Origin: JAENVT01 sp031373785
Lineage (GTDB): Bacteria > Actinomycetota > Acidimicrobiia > Acidimicrobiales > Ilumatobacteraceae
DNA length: 64,000 nucleotides
Direction of reading: 5' to 3'
NCBI GenBank assembly: GCA_031373785.1
Contig: JANMNE010000183.1
Span: 25,129-89,128, forward strand
In this document: piece after piece, positions 44,201-53,439 of the stretch
How the letters are laid out: each line of letters begins with the position of its first letter
Numbering within the stretch: position 1 is the first letter of the stretch
Notes under the pieces: model-generated
The model's input: the letters and a program-made list of their open reading frames with translations, nothing else
What the model was told of the DNA's origin: nothing
Database searches by the model: none
Translations under genes and position numbers: made by a program

Positions 44201-44571
44201 CACCCACCCTGGTGGAGGTCGGCGAGCAACTCTTGGCTCACGCTGAGGCTGTTGATGAGGAATGACCGGGCGGCCGCGAGCAACTTGACGATCGCCGGAT
44301 CGGCGATCGAGTAGGTGACCGAGGAGCCCGAGCGAGCGGCGTTGACCACTCGGGCCCGCCGGAGAACGGCCAGCTGTTGCGAGAGATGCGACGACTCCAA
44401 CCCGACGGCAGGAATCAGTTCGGCAACGGTGCGATCACCATCGCTCAGCACCTCGAGGATGCGCACCCGGCCTGCATGGCCGAGCGCCTTGAACAGTTCA
44501 GCCTTGATCTCCGACAGTGGCTGGTTCACCGGGTCGTCGTTGGCGGAGTCGTTGTGAGTCGCATACTTCAT
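44200..44571 (-). CDS. ArsR-family transcriptional regulator
   Basis: 123 residues. The winged helix is clear: ELFKALGHAGRVRILEVLSDGDRTVAELIPAVGLESSHLSQQLAVLRRARVVNAARSGSSVTYSIADP. There is no Cys-rich metal-binding motif such as ELCVCDL, so it is unlikely to be an arsenic sensor; redox, sulfide or anion-linked signals are possible. First gene of a two-gene operon with the SulP transporter, an arrangement seen in many bacteria. A dyad upstream (44577-44596) may be its own operator. Confidence 0.9.
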   Translation of the reverse strand: MKYATHNDSANDDPVNQPLSEIKAELFKALGHAGRVRILEVLSDGDRTVAELIPAVGLESSHLSQQLAVLRRARVVNAARSGSSVTYSIADPAIVKLLAAARSFLINSLSVSQELLADLHQGG

Positions 44572-44576
44572 CAACT

Positions 44577-44596
44577 GACAAACTTATCATATTGTC
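44577..44596. promoter_or_regulatory. Candidate ArsR operator
   Basis: GACAA and TTGTC are inverted around an AT-rich 10-base centre (ACTTATCATA), immediately upstream of the ArsR start. The AT-rich patch stands out from the high-GC surroundings and may overlap the -10 region. Confidence 0.45.
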
Positions 44597-44630
44597 GACC
44601 TGATGAACGATATCTCCCAGGGTTGTGCTG

Positions 44631-45263
44631 TCAGGGCACGCTGGGATCGCGCCGACAGGAGACATCGCCGAACCAGGCGACGGCCCCACTACGCAATCCG
44701 AACTGCAGCGCCACCGGTGAAGCGACTTCGATAGCGTCTCCGATCTCGACTGCGGTGCCGTAGGCCGCGAGTACCTCGCCGCGAGTCGAATCAATCGTGA
44801 TGCCGTGTGGCGCCACCAGCTGCGTGAAGCCGATCGCCGGGCCACCGGTGTATTGCCACGTGGTCAGTTTCGCCGCGCCGGCCGATGGCCCCTCGAACAT
44901 CAGACTCAAGTTGGTTGACTCGATCACCCAGTGCTCGCCGCCGCCCAGGCATGGGTGCATCGCAATCGCTCCGCTCGAGTTGCTCGGCTGGGCAGTCGGC
45001 TCTACGACCGGTGTCAGACCCAGCGTGCGAAGGGCGTCCGCGAGTGACGACCCCACGCCGATTCCGAGAAGCCGTCCGTGCGCGACCAGCAGCGGAACAG
45101 AAAGGTCGGCGGTGCTCGAAGTTGCTGCAACGTCGGTCGCGGCAGCTGCGACGTGTGGTGTGAACGCGGCCAAGCCTGCTGATGGCTGGGCGTGCTCTTG
45201 CACCCCGCAGGCTCCCAACGTGGCGACTGCCATGGCTACGACGCCGACCAGACTGATGTTCAT
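44631..45263 (-). CDS. Predicted lipoprotein of unknown function
   Basis: 210 residues from the ATG at 45263. A short signal ends in a lipobox (MNISLVGVVAMAVATLGAC), so Cys19 should be lipidated. A Thr/Ala-rich linker (about 25-60) is followed by a domain of about 150 residues with GVGSSLADALRTLGLTP and a later Cys pair (MHPCLGG, DVSCRRDPS). LGIGVGSSLADALRTLG resembles a motif in secreted proteins that carry a short repeat of this kind, but no named family is assigned. It is divergent from the small gene at 45363. Confidence 0.7.
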   Translation of the reverse strand: MNISLVGVVAMAVATLGACGVQEHAQPSAGLAAFTPHVAAAATDVAATSSTADLSVPLLVAHGRLLGIGVGSSLADALRTLGLTPVVEPTAQPSNSSGAIAMHPCLGGGEHWVIESTNLSLMFEGPSAGAAKLTTWQYTGGPAIGFTQLVAPHGITIDSTRGEVLAAYGTAVEIGDAIEVASPVALQFGLRSGAVAWFGDVSCRRDPSVP

Positions 45264-45362
45264 CCGCACGTGCGAATGGTGCCCGTTGTGGGCGCGATCG
45301 AAACGCGGAAGTCGCGGCCGCCGCCGACCCATGTCACGCCGTCGCCGGGGGTACGGTGCGAC

Positions 45363-45530
45363 ATGGCCGTTCAACGCAAGTCAACGAAGCCGGTAGGCAT
45401 CACCAACTCGTCTGGGCAACCCGAAATCGTGTTGGAGATCGATGGTCTGACGATCTCGATGACCCCACCCGGCACAGCGCCGGCGCCGCCTCCGGCCGAC
45501 GTCGGTGAGAGCGACCCCGAGGAAGCGTGA
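45363..45530 (+). CDS. Small protein (55 residues), unknown
   Basis: MAVQRKSTKPVGITNSSGQPEIVLEIDGLTIS is followed by a Pro/Ala-rich acidic tail. The length is below common ORF cut-offs, but its stop overlaps the GTG of the DUF1810 gene (GTGA), which supports real translation. Function unknown. Confidence 0.55.
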   Translation: MAVQRKSTKPVGITNSSGQPEIVLEIDGLTISMTPPGTAPAPPPADVGESDPEEA

Positions 45531-45994
45531 CCGTCGATCTGCGCCGCTTCGTCGAGGCGCAGCACGACAGCTTCGATCGCGCTCTCGGTGAGATCGAGGC
45601 GGGCCGCAAGCTGTCGCATTGGATGTGGTACACCTTCCCGCAAGTCAGTGGACTGGGTGTCAGTCCGATCTCGCAGCGCTACTCGATCGCCAGCGTGGAG
45701 GAAGCAACGGCCTACCTGCTGCACCCCGTGCTCGGCGCCGGATACCTGCGACTCGTCGATGCCGTGTGGCGCCAGGTGATCGAGGAAGGGGTCACTGTCG
45801 GCGCACTGTTCGGGTCGCCCGACAATTCCAAGCTGGTCTCGTCGCTGACCCTGTTCACAGCGGTCGCCCGTCGCCTCGATCCGTCACGACCCGATCTGGC
45901 TGCCTTCGTGACGCGCGCCGAGGAGATCCTCGACAGGGCCTCCACCGAGGGCCTCGCCCGTTGCACGACCAGCGAGGGCTTCATCGGCCGATGA
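45527..45994 (+). CDS. DUF1810 family protein
   Basis: 155 residues with the family pattern LRRFVEAQHDSFDRALGEIEAGRKLSHWMWYTFPQVSGLGVSPISQRYSIASVEEATAYLLHPVLGAGYLRLVDAV. DUF1810 proteins are cytosolic, about 140-155 residues long and of unknown biochemical role. Starts at a GTG overlapping the preceding small gene. Confidence 0.9.
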   Translation: MTVDLRRFVEAQHDSFDRALGEIEAGRKLSHWMWYTFPQVSGLGVSPISQRYSIASVEEATAYLLHPVLGAGYLRLVDAVWRQVIEEGVTVGALFGSPDNSKLVSSLTLFTAVARRLDPSRPDLAAFVTRAEEILDRASTEGLARCTTSEGFIGR

Positions 45995-46044
45995 CCGACG
46001 TCTTCGAGGTCGGGCAGCCGCTGCGCATGTGAGAGATTCGCGAG

Positions 46045-48309
46045 GTGAGCACCCACTTGCCCCGCACAGACCGACGAGAGGACGGCCCACTGATCGTGGG
46101 TCGAGGGACGTTCATCGACGGCCTGCGCTTACCCGAATTGGACGGAGCGCTGCACGCCGTGTTCGTTCGAGCGATCGAGCCCCACGGTCGCCTTCTCTCG
46201 ATCGACACGTCGGAGGCGACGTCGATGCCAGGCGTCGTCGCCGTGCTCACCGGTGCCGACCTGACCGACGTGTGGGTGCTGCCGCCCCGATTGCCCACGG
46301 CGAACAAGGCGATGGTGCGTCCGATGATGGCGCAGGACGTGGTGCGCTTCGTCGGCGAACCGGTGGCCATCGTGGTGGCCGAGACGCGTGTGCAGGCAGC
46401 CGATGCGGCCGAGGTCGTGATTGTCGGCACCGAACCACTGGCGCCGGTGATCGATCTCGAAGACTCGTTGCGCGGCGAGGTGCTGGTGCACGAAACGGCT
46501 GGTTCCAACGTGTCGTACGAGTGGTCGATGCCGCCGTTCGAGGACGATCCGTTCGCGGCGTGCGACGTGGTCGAGGAGTTCACCATGCGCCACCCCCGTC
46601 TGCACGCTGGGGCGATGGAGCCCCGCGCCGCCGCGGCCGTGTGGGGCGACGACGCGCAGTGCACGGTCTGGGTGTGTTCGCAGCGACCTGCCGGCGCGAA
46701 GTATGTGATCGAGTGCGCGCTCGGCCTCGCGCCGGGCACGGTCCGAGCGATCACGCCTGACGTCGGCGGTGGGTTCGGATCGAAGGGTGGGTACGGATGC
46801 CAGCCCGAAGACGTGGTGATCGTCTGGGCGGCGCGTCGGCTGGGCCGAGCGGTGCGGTGGGTGGAGACGCGGTCGGAGTCCATGCTGAGCATGGGTCATG
46901 GCCGGGCGTCGACCCACCGGGTCCGGATCGGAGGCACGTCGGACGGCAAGGTCTTGGCGTACGAGGTGACAGCGGTGCAGGACAGCGGCGCGTACCCGGC
47001 GATGGGAACCTTCATCACGGGGAACCTGCGCAACTCGGGCACCGGCGTGTACGACATCCCCACGGCACGCGCCAGCGGTCGATCGGTGGCGACCAACACA
47101 GCATCGACGATGGCCCTGCGCGGTGCGGGTCGCCCGGAGGCATCGTGCGACATCGAACGGGCGATGGACCGGTATGGCGCACGGATCGGGCTCGACCCGG
47201 TCGAGGTGCGTCGCCGCAACCTCGTGCCGCCCGAGGCGTTCCCGTACACGACAGCGATGGGCTCGACGTACGACAGCGGTCGGTACGCCGACGCGCTCGA
47301 TCGCTGCGTGGAGGCCGCCGGGTACGAGGCGTTGCGGGCCGAGCAGGCGGAGTTGCGTCGCCAGGGAGGCGCGATTCGACTGGGCGTCGGCGTGAGTTGC
47401 ACCGTCGAGATCACCGGAGGCGGCGAGGGCGAGCATGCTTCGGTCACCGTCGATCCGCAAGGTCATGTCACCGTGGTGGTCGGCACGTCACCACACGGTC
47501 AGGCTCACGAGACCACGTTCGCTGCGCTGGTCGGCGATGAGCTGGGCATCGTCAGCGACCAGGTCCGCGTGCTGCACAGCGACACAGCGCTGTCGCCGAC
47601 CGGCGGCGGAACCATCGGGTCGCGCTCGGCACAGCTGGGTGGGTCGGCCGCGTATGGCGCGGCACGCGATGTGATCGAGTTGGCCAAGCACGCCGCTGCC
47701 GAACGGTTGGAAGCGGCCGTCGCCGACATCGTGTTCGAGCGGGCCGATGGCCGGTTCCACGTCGCCGGGACACCGACACGCGATGTCGGCTGGACCGATC
47801 TCGGCCCGTTGTCCGCCGATCACCGGTTCAAGCCCAACGGAGGCGCCGGCACGTTCGCGTTCGGGGCATGCGTGGCAACGATCGAACTCGACATCGAGAC
47901 GGGCGAGGTGCGGGTGCGGTCCCTCGTCGCGGTCGACGACGCCGGCACGTTGCTGCAACCACAGCTGGCCGAGGGACAGGTGCACGGTGGCCTGGGTATG
48001 GCGGTCGCCGCGTCGATTTATGAGGAGATGGTGTACGGCGACAACGGTGTGCCGCTCAGCGGCAACCTCGCCGACTATGCGTTGATATCCGCCGCGGAGC
48101 TGCCGAGCTTCGAGACGCACGAGATGGAGACACCTTCGCCGTGGAACCCTCTGGGTGTGAAAGGCGTCGGCGAATCCGGCACGGTGGTGGGCACGCCTGC
48201 CCTGCAGAGCGCAGTGCTCGATGCCCTGCGCGAGTTCGGGGTCGAGCATCTCGACCTGCCGTACACGCCAGTCCGCGTCTGGACGGCACTCTCGGTGGGC
48301 AAGGGCTAG
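46045..48309 (+). CDS. Xanthine dehydrogenase-family molybdopterin-binding (large) subunit, orphan
   Basis: 754 residues. The N-terminal aldehyde oxidase a/b-hammerhead domain (GRGTFIDGLRLPELDGALHAVFVRA) is followed by a Mo-cofactor-binding region with VGGGFGSKGG, RGAGRPEASCDIERAMD and PLGVKGVGESGTV, the last holding the family catalytic Glu. These enzymes hydroxylate aromatic or carbonyl substrates, or oxidise CO, and normally work with FAD and 2Fe-2S subunits. Neither partner gene is adjacent on either side. The active-site loop does not show the AYRCSFR motif of CO dehydrogenase form I. Starts at a GTG. The substrate is unknown. Confidence 0.88.
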   Translation: MSTHLPRTDRREDGPLIVGRGTFIDGLRLPELDGALHAVFVRAIEPHGRLLSIDTSEATSMPGVVAVLTGADLTDVWVLPPRLPTANKAMVRPMMAQDVVRFVGEPVAIVVAETRVQAADAAEVVIVGTEPLAPVIDLEDSLRGEVLVHETAGSNVSYEWSMPPFEDDPFAACDVVEEFTMRHPRLHAGAMEPRAAAAVWGDDAQCTVWVCSQRPAGAKYVIECALGLAPGTVRAITPDVGGGFGSKGGYGCQPEDVVIVWAARRLGRAVRWVETRSESMLSMGHGRASTHRVRIGGTSDGKVLAYEVTAVQDSGAYPAMGTFITGNLRNSGTGVYDIPTARASGRSVATNTASTMALRGAGRPEASCDIERAMDRYGARIGLDPVEVRRRNLVPPEAFPYTTAMGSTYDSGRYADALDRCVEAAGYEALRAEQAELRRQGGAIRLGVGVSCTVEITGGGEGEHASVTVDPQGHVTVVVGTSPHGQAHETTFAALVGDELGIVSDQVRVLHSDTALSPTGGGTIGSRSAQLGGSAAYGAARDVIELAKHAAAERLEAAVADIVFERADGRFHVAGTPTRDVGWTDLGPLSADHRFKPNGGAGTFAFGACVATIELDIETGEVRVRSLVAVDDAGTLLQPQLAEGQVHGGLGMAVAASIYEEMVYGDNGVPLSGNLADYALISAAELPSFETHEMETPSPWNPLGVKGVGESGTVVGTPALQSAVLDALREFGVEHLDLPYTPVRVWTALSVGKG

Positions 48310-48522
48310 TGCCCTGACAAGCAACGTTCGCCCTGCTCGACGGATGCCCCGACCCGGCCTTGCTGGGAAGCAGCGGATTCGTTCGGTGCTCCTGCGTCCG
48401 TCTGGGGCATATCACCGAGGTGCCGGACGAATACCGAACGAAGGTTGGCGGCCGAGGGCGAGCTCCCCGGCGCGGGACGTTGTGCCCTGGTGATCGCCGG
48501 GACAATCGATGAGTCTGTGACT

Positions 48523-48933
48523 ATGAGACTGGAGATCACCCGCAGGGCGGAGCTGGCAGTCCGTGCCATGGTCACCCTGGGTGACACCACCGGGCGATTG
48601 AAGGCACCGGCACTGGCCGACGCGCTCGGAACGACCTCGGGGTTCGTCCCACAAGTGGTCGGGCCATTGGTCAAGGCCGGCTGGGTTCGATCGGATCCTG
48701 GACCGACCGGGGGCTACCGGAGTTGCGTCGACCTTGGTCAGGTCAGTGTGCTGGAAGTCATCGAGGCAGTCGATGGTGCGACGGACGGCGGTCGGTGCGT
48801 CGTGGCTGATCGTGCCTGCGACGGCGTGGCACCGTGCTCGCTGCACGTCGCCTGGACGAAGGCGCGGCACGAGTTGGTCGAAGTGCTCGGTGGCACCTCG
48901 TTGTCCGACATTGCGATGGGAGCAACATCATGA
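48523..48933 (+). CDS. Rrf2-family regulator (NsrR/RsrR-like)
   Basis: 136 residues from the ATG at 48523. The winged helix reads MRLEITRRAELAVRAMVTLGDTTGRLKAPALADALGTTSGFVPQVVGPLVKAGWVRSDPGPTGGYR. Three Cys follow (GRCVVADRACDGVAPCSLHVAW), the Rrf2 Fe-S cluster ligands. Rrf2 proteins of this type sense NO or redox state through a 2Fe-2S or 4Fe-4S cluster. The stop overlaps the ATG of the RIC gene (ATGA), and RIC plus haemoglobin downstream support NO sensing. It probably controls the whole 48523-55811 unit. The 213 bases upstream show no clear operator. Confidence 0.9.
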   Translation: MRLEITRRAELAVRAMVTLGDTTGRLKAPALADALGTTSGFVPQVVGPLVKAGWVRSDPGPTGGYRSCVDLGQVSVLEVIEAVDGATDGGRCVVADRACDGVAPCSLHVAWTKARHELVEVLGGTSLSDIAMGATS

Positions 48934-49643
48934 ACACAATCGATACGACGATGACCTTGGCTGCATTGGTCGACGCTCACCCGCAGCTGGCCCGAGAGTT
49001 CGAGCGGCACGGCCTCGACTACTGCTGCGGTGGTCAGCAGTCGCTCGCCGACGCGTGCACCGGCCGTGGCCTCGACGCCTCGACGTTCAACGACCTCGCT
49101 GCGGCGATCACCGAGGACGATGCCAGCGACTGGTCGACGTTCAGTGCGACAGACCTCGTCGATCACCTCGAGGCCATCCATCACCGGTACTTGTGGGGCG
49201 AGATGCCGCGCCTGTCGGCACTCATCGCCAAGGTCATGTCGGTCCACGGCCTGCGTCACCCGGAACTGGCCGACATCGCCTCGTGCTACGAGGAGGCGAG
49301 GGCCGATCTCGAGCCACACATGCTGAAGGAGGAGCGCGTGCTGTTCCCGATGATCCGCGAGCTCGCCGTGGCCACCGAACCGCCGTCGTTCCACTGCGGC
49401 ACGCTGCGCAACCCGATCTCGATGATGCTGCGCGAGCACGACGTGGTCGGCGGACTGCTCGCCCGGCTTCGTCAGCTGACAAACGGGTACGAGACGCCCG
49501 CCGACGGCTGCGCGTCGTATGCGGCGTGTTTCGCTGCGCTCGCCGAGTTGGAAGCCGACACGCATCTGCACATCCACAAGGAGAACAACGTGTTGTTCCC
49601 GCTCGTGCTGCGGATGGAGTCCATGCTGGCGGTCCACGGATGA
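48930..49643 (+). CDS. ric: RIC-type di-iron Fe-S repair protein (YtfE/ScdA)
   Basis: 237 residues. The N-terminal ScdA domain has the LDYCCGGQQSLADAC motif (residues about 28-43). The hemerythrin-like domain carries His and Glu ligands in HLEAIHHRYLW, DLEPHMLKEERVLFPMI, REHDVVGGLL and DTHLHIHKENNVLFPLVLRME. RIC proteins release or donate iron to repair Fe-S clusters damaged by NO or peroxide. Overlaps the Rrf2 gene upstream and the haemoglobin gene downstream. Confidence 0.93.
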   Translation: MNTIDTTMTLAALVDAHPQLAREFERHGLDYCCGGQQSLADACTGRGLDASTFNDLAAAITEDDASDWSTFSATDLVDHLEAIHHRYLWGEMPRLSALIAKVMSVHGLRHPELADIASCYEEARADLEPHMLKEERVLFPMIRELAVATEPPSFHCGTLRNPISMMLREHDVVGGLLARLRQLTNGYETPADGCASYAACFAALAELEADTHLHIHKENNVLFPLVLRMESMLAVHG

Positions 49644-50125
49644 AGACCGCGTGCGATGAGGGTGGCGACTCGCCGTGTTGGGCGCATCTGTTCGAGATGC
49701 CGACCGCTGATATCAGCGACCGCGACGACGTCGAACGGTTCGTCCGTGACTTCTACCGGCAAGCTGCGATGGACGATGTGCTCGGTCCGGTGTTCGCTGC
49801 CGAGGACGTCAACTGGAACGCGCACATCGAGACCTTGACCGAGTTCTGGTCGTGGCAACTCTTCGGTGTTCGCGGGTACGAGGGCAACCCGTTGCGCGCC
49901 CACGAGCCGATCCATGAGCGCACCCCATTCACCCCGGCGCACTACGCGCGTTGGCTGGAGTTGCTGGAAGAGACCGTTGATTCGTTGTTCGCTGGGCCGG
50001 TCGCCGAGTTGACCAAGTCTCGGGCGCGCAAGATGGCGGTGGCGATGAACCGACTGCTCAGCGGTAGCTCCGATGCCGGTGACGCACCAACCGAGGTGAT
50101 GTGGGTGGCCGCCGGTGAGCCCTGA
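49640..50125 (+). CDS. Truncated haemoglobin, group III-like
   Basis: 161 residues. DVERFVRDFYRQAAMDDVLGPVF, ETLTEFWSWQLFGVRGYEGNPLRAHEPIHERTPFTPAHYARWLELLEETVDSLFAGPVAE matches group III (P-type) truncated haemoglobins, including the probable proximal His in the AHEPIH region and the Trp in FxRW. Extra N-terminal residues (MKTACDEGGDSPCWAHLFEM) include two Cys. It probably binds or detoxifies NO or related species. Translationally coupled to RIC (ATGA). Confidence 0.9.
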   Translation: MKTACDEGGDSPCWAHLFEMPTADISDRDDVERFVRDFYRQAAMDDVLGPVFAAEDVNWNAHIETLTEFWSWQLFGVRGYEGNPLRAHEPIHERTPFTPAHYARWLELLEETVDSLFAGPVAELTKSRARKMAVAMNRLLSGSSDAGDAPTEVMWVAAGEP

Positions 50126-50170
50126 GTTGATCCGGTTCAGCCCCTCTCGACGCAGGGTTAGTGTCGCAGC

Positions 50171-51208
50171 ATGACCTCGGCCGCAGCTCGACTGGATCGC
50201 CGGGGAGTGGTGTGGGGCATCGTCTCGGTCGCGATCGTGCTCGCCCTCTCCTTCATTGGCAGCGATCGCCTGGTGTGGTTCGACGCAGCGCTCGTTGGAT
50301 ACCTGTTCGGCATCGTGTTCGCCGTCTTCGGCGTTGTCTACCGGTACGCCGTGTGGCTACGACGCCCACCGACGGCCATGTTGAATCGTCGAGGGTGGGA
50401 TGCCTTTCGCCAGCGAAAGTTGCGCAATGCCGCGGCGCTGCCGTCGCTGGTCGCGACCCAGTTGTTGGCGCAGGGCTTCATCCGCCGTCGGTCGCGGGCG
50501 CGCTGGATGGCACACCAGTTCGTGTTCTGGGGTTGCATCCTCGCTGCGCTCATCACGTTCCCGCTGACGCTCGGGCTGCTGCACTTCGAGAGCGTCGGTC
50601 AGCAGGCAGATCGGTACCAGGTCTTCTTCTCGCGCATTGGAACGCTGCGCTTCGACGCCGGCAGCATCGTCGGCTGGTTGATCTTCCACGGGCTCGACAT
50701 CGCGGCGGTACTGGTGCTCGCCGGCGTCTTCATCTTCCTTCGACGCAGGTTGCGCGACCCGGGCGCGTTGGCAACGGAACGGTCGGGTGACTTCCTCGCG
50801 TTGGCCGGTCTGTTCGCCGTCTCGGTGACTGGGTTGTTCCTCACCGTGTCGAGCACGTGGCTGCAGGGCCGTTTCTATTCGGCGCTGAACACGATTCACG
50901 CGCTCACCGTGATCCTCGGCCTCATGTATCTCCCGTTCGGCAAGTTGTTCCACATCTTCCAGCGCCCCGGCAACCTCGGTGTGGCCTACTACAAGAGAGC
51001 CAACGACGAAGGCCCACCCGCCGTGTGTCGTCGTTGCGGTGAAGGTTTCGCCAGTGCACAACAGATCGCAGACCTGCGCGAAGTCCTTCCCCAAGTGGGC
51101 TTCGACTACGGCCTGACCGACGGCGGCAACTACCAGGACACGTGCCCACGGTGCCGCCGCGCGCAGGTGACGCTGGCACAATCGTCGCGGGTCGGAGGTT
51201 TCGGCTGA
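50171..51208 (+). CDS. Membrane b-type cytochrome-like protein with C-terminal zinc ribbon
   Basis: 345 residues with about six helices. Candidate haem-ligand His lie in helices: RWMAHQFVFWGC, IFHGLDIAAVL, LNTIHALTVILGL and KLFHIFQRPGNLGVAYYKR. This recalls NarI-like or HdrE-like quinol-oxidising cytochromes. The cytoplasmic tail carries two CxxC pairs (CRRCGEGF ... CPRCRRA), a zinc-ribbon or Fe-binding knuckle. The TGA overlaps the ATG of the molybdenum subunit (TGATG). Predicted to pass electrons from menaquinol to the Fe-S and molybdenum subunits. Assignment as a cytochrome is inferred from His placement and context. Confidence 0.72.
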   Translation: MTSAAARLDRRGVVWGIVSVAIVLALSFIGSDRLVWFDAALVGYLFGIVFAVFGVVYRYAVWLRRPPTAMLNRRGWDAFRQRKLRNAAALPSLVATQLLAQGFIRRRSRARWMAHQFVFWGCILAALITFPLTLGLLHFESVGQQADRYQVFFSRIGTLRFDAGSIVGWLIFHGLDIAAVLVLAGVFIFLRRRLRDPGALATERSGDFLALAGLFAVSVTGLFLTVSSTWLQGRFYSALNTIHALTVILGLMYLPFGKLFHIFQRPGNLGVAYYKRANDEGPPAVCRRCGEGFASAQQIADLREVLPQVGFDYGLTDGGNYQDTCPRCRRAQVTLAQSSRVGGFG

Positions 51209-53439
51209 TGGCTCACCCACCGATCACCGACGAGGAACTGATCGCTCGCTATGGACCGCACCTCAACGAGGCGCCGCCCGGTGGATGGAACGCCGGGCTG
51301 GAGGTCGACAGCGTGGTGCAGACGCACTGTTGCTTCTGCGGCCAGCAGTGCGGCATCAAGCTGAAGGTCCGCGACAACGAGGTGGTCGGCTTCGAACCGT
51401 GGTACGAGTTTCCGTTCAACGAAGGCAAGCTGTGCCCGAAGGGCGTCAAACGGTACCTGCAGGGCAATCACCCCGACCGGTTGCTGCAGCCGATGGAACG
51501 CGACCCATCGGCTCCTGGCGGGTTCCGATCGATCACGTGGGACGCTGCTCTCGACAAGGTGGTCAGCGAGATCCGCCGCATCCAGGCGGCCTTCGGCGAC
51601 GACGCGTTCGCGATGTTGTCGGGCGTGTCGCTGACGAACGAGAAGAGCTACCTGATCGGCAAGTTCGCCCGGCTCGCGCTGCACACCGCGAACCTCGACT
51701 ACAACGGCCGGTTCTGCATGGTGTCTGCCGGCGCCGGCAACAAGAAGGCTCTCGGGGTCGACCGGGCTCCGAACCCATGGAGCGACATCCCGCTGGCTGA
51801 TGTGGTGTGGATCGCCGGATCCAACGTCGCCGAGACGTTCCCGATCACGACGAGCTACATCTGGCGAGCGCGCGATCGTGGCGCCAAGTTGATCGTGCAG
51901 GATCCGCGTGTCGTCCCGTTGGCCCGGACAGCGGATCTCTTCCTTCCCGTGCGACCGGGCAGCGACTCGGCGCTCTTCGGCGCGGTGCTGCACACCCTGA
52001 TCCGTCACGACTGGCTCGACCACGAGTTCATCGACGCCCACACGGTCGCGTTCGACGAGGCTGCTGCAGCCGTCGCCGAGATGACCCCGCAATGGGCAGC
52101 AGGCATCACCGGTGTGCCCGCTGCGCGCATCGAGGAGGCCGCCGAGTTGTGGGGAACAGCGGCCACAGGGATGCTGCTGCACGCGCGTGGTATCGAGCAG
52201 CACACCAAGGGAGTCGACAACGTGTTGGCGGCGATCAACCTCGGGCTGGCGACCGGTAAGTTCGGCAAGCCGGGTTGTGGTGTGTCGACGATCACCGGGC
52301 AGGGCAACGGTCAGGGCGGCCGAGAGCACGGCCACAAGTGCGACCAACTGCCCGGCAACCGCGACATCACGAACCCCGAGCACCGCGCCCACGTCGCCAA
52401 GGTATGGGGATGCGAGGAATCGGAGATCCCCGGCAAGGGGATCCCGGCGGAGGAGATCATCGAAGCGATCCACGCGGGTGAGATCAAGGGCCTGCTGTCG
52501 ATCTGCTTCAACCCGGTCGTGTCGGCACCGGATTCGAACTTCACCCGCGAGGCGTTCGACAAGCTCGAGTTCTACGCGGTGATCGACTTCTTCTTGTCCG
52601 AGACCGCACAGCACGCCGATGTCGTGCTGCCGGGGTCGCTCCACGAAGAGGACGAAGGCACATCCACCAGTGGCGAGGGTCGGATCATCAAGATCAACGC
52701 CGCCGTCACCCCGCCCGGTGATGCCCACCTCGACTGGCAGATCCTGCTCGACATTGCCCAACGCCTCGGCAAGCAGCAGTACTTCTCCTACAGCAACACC
52801 GAGGAGATCTTCGAGGAGCTCCGCCTTGCGTCAGCCGGTGGTACGGCCGATTACCGGGGCGCAACCTGGCAGCGGATCGAGGACGAGATGGGGTTGTTCT
52901 GGCCGATCCCCGAGGTGGGCCACCCCGGTACACCGCGCCTGTTCGAGGGCGGGAGGTTCTTCCATCCCGATGGCAAGGCGAGGTTCCACGGCGTGCCTTT
53001 CCGCGAGTCGGCGGAGGTCGTCGACGACGAGTACCCGATCTGGCTCACCACGGGGCGGGTCGTCAGCCAGTACCTCTCCGGGACACAGACCCGGCGGATC
53101 GCTGCGCTGGTCGCGCAGTACCCCGAGCCGTTGTGTGAGATGCATCCACAACTCGCCGAGCGACTGGGGGTCGCCGACGGCGACAACGTCGCGGTGACGT
53201 CGCGCCGTGGCACGATCACGCTGCCCGCGCACGTGGTCAACACCATCCGACCCGACACGGTGTTCATCCCGTACCACTGGCCCGGTGCGAAGGCCGCCAA
53301 CCAGCTCACCAACCGAGCGGTTGATCCGATCTCCAAGATGCCCGAGTTCAAGGTGGCTGCGGTTCGTATCCTTCGAGTCGGCGGCCGAACCGACACGACC
53401 GATGCACGCGATCTCGAACTGCAGGGAGGCGAGCCGTGA
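51208..53439 (+). CDS. Mo-bisPGD oxidoreductase catalytic subunit (nitrate reductase/formate dehydrogenase-like)
   Basis: 743 residues. The N-terminus holds a 4Fe-4S motif (HCCFCGQQCGIKLKV ... GKLCPKG). The presumed Mo ligand is the Cys in YNGRFCMVSAGAGNKKALG (about residue 170). VWIAGSNVAETFPITTSYIWRARDRGAKLIVQDPRVVPLARTAD and the C-terminal dinucleotide-binding domain (MHPQLAERLGVADGDNVAVTSRRGTI) are typical of the NapA/NasA/NarB group. There is no Tat signal, so it faces the cytosol. GGAGGT lies nine bases before the ATG. Neighbouring NO-related genes and a putative anion channel favour nitrate reduction, but a formate or other substrate cannot be excluded. Confidence 0.85.
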   Translation: MAHPPITDEELIARYGPHLNEAPPGGWNAGLEVDSVVQTHCCFCGQQCGIKLKVRDNEVVGFEPWYEFPFNEGKLCPKGVKRYLQGNHPDRLLQPMERDPSAPGGFRSITWDAALDKVVSEIRRIQAAFGDDAFAMLSGVSLTNEKSYLIGKFARLALHTANLDYNGRFCMVSAGAGNKKALGVDRAPNPWSDIPLADVVWIAGSNVAETFPITTSYIWRARDRGAKLIVQDPRVVPLARTADLFLPVRPGSDSALFGAVLHTLIRHDWLDHEFIDAHTVAFDEAAAAVAEMTPQWAAGITGVPAARIEEAAELWGTAATGMLLHARGIEQHTKGVDNVLAAINLGLATGKFGKPGCGVSTITGQGNGQGGREHGHKCDQLPGNRDITNPEHRAHVAKVWGCEESEIPGKGIPAEEIIEAIHAGEIKGLLSICFNPVVSAPDSNFTREAFDKLEFYAVIDFFLSETAQHADVVLPGSLHEEDEGTSTSGEGRIIKINAAVTPPGDAHLDWQILLDIAQRLGKQQYFSYSNTEEIFEELRLASAGGTADYRGATWQRIEDEMGLFWPIPEVGHPGTPRLFEGGRFFHPDGKARFHGVPFRESAEVVDDEYPIWLTTGRVVSQYLSGTQTRRIAALVAQYPEPLCEMHPQLAERLGVADGDNVAVTSRRGTITLPAHVVNTIRPDTVFIPYHWPGAKAANQLTNRAVDPISKMPEFKVAAVRILRVGGRTDTTDARDLELQGGEP

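Noticed and set aside
51208..53439. Selenocysteine in the molybdenum enzyme
   Set aside because: The ligand position is a normal Cys codon (GRFCMVSA) and no in-frame UGA interrupts the gene.
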